NCBI GenBank assembly: GCA_016793445.1
Contig: JAEUME010000009.1
Span: forward strand, 1 to 64,000
Reading direction: 5' to 3'
Length of the DNA stretch: 64,000 bases
Origin: Hyphomicrobium sp.
Lineage (GTDB): Bacteria > Pseudomonadota > Alphaproteobacteria > Rhizobiales > Hyphomicrobiaceae
Part shown: positions 62,909 to 64,000 of the stretch, in pieces
How positions within the stretch are numbered: position 1 is the first letter of the stretch
Layout: each line of letters opens with the position of its first letter
The notes under the pieces: model-generated
Told to the model about the DNA's origin: nothing
The model's input: only the letters and a program-made list of their open reading frames with translations
Databases searched by the model: none
Translations under genes and position numbers: made by a program

Positions 62909-63403
62909 ATGGACCGCTTTGTCTCGACATACACCAACAAAATCGACGCCAAGGGACGGGTTTCCATTCCAGCGCCATTCCGCGCCGTGCTCGAGCGCGA
63001 TGGCTACGCCGGCGGCATCTACTGCTACCCCTCGCTCGACGCTCCTGCGCTCGATGCAGGCGGCGAGAGACTTGCGAAAAAAATCGATGGGCTTCTCTCG
63101 GGTTTGCCGGACTATTCGGACGAGCGAGACGAGCTCTCTGTCGCGCTCTACGGCGACGTCCAGGTTCTCAGCATCGATGGGGACGGCCGCATCGTCCTTC
63201 CTGAAGCGCTTCGCCGCCACGCCGGTCTCGACGGTCAAGTCACTTTTGTCGGCCTTGGCGACAAGTTTCAAATGTGGGAGCCGGCTGCGTTCGACAAGCG
63301 CCGCGCGCTCGCCCGCAGCAAAGTGCAATCCACTCGCAGGCTTTTCGGCGCGGGGAGCCGTCACGCGCTCGGCGATGACGGTGACGAGGGAGCACGGGAA
63401 TGA
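62909..63403 (+). CDS. mraZ: Transcriptional regulator MraZ
   Basis: A 164-residue regulator that opens the dcw (division and cell wall) cluster and represses its own operon in other bacteria. Two SpoVT-AbrB-like swapped-hairpin domains are seen: [20 protein letters not shown] (residues 4-23) and [18 protein letters not shown] (about 87-104), each with the D-x-K/D-GR-x2-P signature. The ATG at 62909 begins [10 protein letters not shown] and matches the family; the upstream frame is not conserved. The stop overlaps the rsmH start by ATGA. Confidence 0.95.
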   Translation: MDRFVSTYTNKIDAKGRVSIPAPFRAVLERDGYAGGIYCYPSLDAPALDAGGERLAKKIDGLLSGLPDYSDERDELSVALYGDVQVLSIDGDGRIVLPEALRRHAGLDGQVTFVGLGDKFQMWEPAAFDKRRALARSKVQSTRRLFGAGSRHALGDDGDEGARE

Positions 63404-64000
63404 CGCGGCCCAAGTCGTCCGGGGACGCGTCGGACGCCACTGAGAGGGACAGTCGGCGCCATATTCCCGTGCTGCTCTCGGAAGTGCTCGAGAGCCTTGC
63501 TCCCAAGAACGGCGACCTCATCATCGACGGCACGTTCGGGGCCGGGGGCTACACGTCTGCAATTCTTGACGCTGCAAATTGCCGTGTGCTCGCGCTCGAT
63601 CGCGATCCGCGCGCGGTGCTCGAGGGCGGGGCCATCGTCGCGCGTTACCAAGGCCGTCTGACGCTTGTCGAAGCCCCCTTCAGTGAATTGGCGCAGGTTG
63701 CGGCCGAGACGTTGACCTCGGAGGGACATGAAGCACGGGGAGGATTGGCCGACGCTGTCGTTCTCGACATCGGCGTATCCTCCATGCAGCTCGACGAGGC
63801 AGAGCGCGGTTTCTCGTTTCAGCTGGACGGGCCTCTCGACATGCGCATGAGCCAAAAAGGCGAAAGCGCCGCCGATTTCCTCAATACCGCCGGTGAGGAG
63901 GATATCGCCAACGTCATCTATGTCTACGGCGAGGAGCGTCGCTCGCGGGCCATCGCGCGCGCTATTCTCAAACAACGGGCGGTAAAGCCCTTCGGCCGCA
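63400..64000 (+). CDS. rsmH: 16S rRNA (cytosine-1402-N4)-methyltransferase, 3' end cut off
   Basis: The first 200 residues of RsmH (MraW) are present and run past the window end. [19 protein letters not shown] is the family N-terminus; [14 protein letters not shown] (about 43-56) binds S-adenosylmethionine; [10 protein letters not shown] is the acidic ribose loop; [20 protein letters not shown] is a further signature; GPLDMRMSQ is typical. It starts with ATG overlapping the mraZ stop (ATGA), the usual dcw arrangement. The remaining third and the next genes (ftsL, ftsI) should follow beyond the window. Confidence 0.95.
   Translation, partial: MTRPKSSGDASDATERDSRRHIPVLLSEVLESLAPKNGDLIIDGTFGAGGYTSAILDAANCRVLALDRDPRAVLEGGAIVARYQGRLTLVEAPFSELAQVAAETLTSEGHEARGGLADAVVLDIGVSSMQLDEAERGFSFQLDGPLDMRMSQKGESAADFLNTAGEEDIANVIYVYGEERRSRAIARAILKQRAVKPFGR

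Overview
The window is a chromosomal segment of a methylotroph-like alphaproteobacterium of the order Hyphomicrobiales, most like Hyphomicrobium or a relative. This rests on high GC, alphaproteobacterial families (HdaA, DUF2066, DUF599, DUF2852, extensin-like), a conserved ppk-ppx-rnd neighbourhood, PQQ alcohol dehydrogenases, and a class A RNase P RNA. No taxonomic search was possible. I see no insertion sequence, prophage, integrase or CRISPR array.

Layout. 1-8.9 kb: 3' half of tRNA-Leu(UAA), a small Cys-rich protein, a pair of TIGR04282/TIGR04283-type transferases, a radical SAM protein behind a perfect alphaproteobacterial LexA box, RNase HII, an ABC-F ATPase, DUF3147 and GYF_2 proteins, and Ndk. 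8.9-16.5 kb: DctA, a membrane-anchored coiled-coil protein, a P450, PurN, two glutathione S-transferases and a divergent TetR regulator. 16.5-28.8 kb: DUF599, PurM, DUF2066, a CDP-alcohol phosphatidyltransferase, a PerM-type permease, HdaA, Ppk, Ppx, a J-domain protein and RNase D.

29-38.1 kb is the most distinctive part. It is a minus-strand periplasmic quinoprotein module: a DUF1194 von Willebrand-type protein, a PQQ alcohol dehydrogenase with the lanthanide-type D-x-D pair, one polypeptide that joins a XoxJ-like binding protein to a c-type cytochrome (a XoxJ-XoxG-like fusion), a second quinoprotein that appears to lack the usual Glu ligand and catalytic Asp, and three tandem exported TPR paralogues. 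My inference is that the dehydrogenase passes electrons to the cytochrome domain of the fusion. The roles of the degenerate quinoprotein and the TPR trio are unknown.

38.2-53.8 kb: hydrolases, an azoreductase-like flavoprotein, a flavin monooxygenase, an NDUFS6-like zinc protein, an extensin-like protein behind a perfect CtrA-type site, a TetR regulator, a large uncharacterised exported protein with an NlpC-like Cys/His pattern, two DUF2852-type proteins, a Tll0287-like haem protein, a single-chain 5-oxoprolinase, and a DjlA-like/amidase pair. 53.9-64 kb: a phosphoethanolamine transferase, a GLG1-like Cys-rich protein, two neighbouring predicted beta-helix proteins, a BKACE enzyme, rnpB, the agmatine-to-putrescine pair aguA-aguB, a DUF2380 protein, Dps, and the start of the dcw division cluster (mraZ, then rsmH cut by the window end).

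A dispersed intergenic repeat occurs at about 17.3, 28.9 and 43.7 kb, and a hairpin-rich repeat lies at 46.6 kb.
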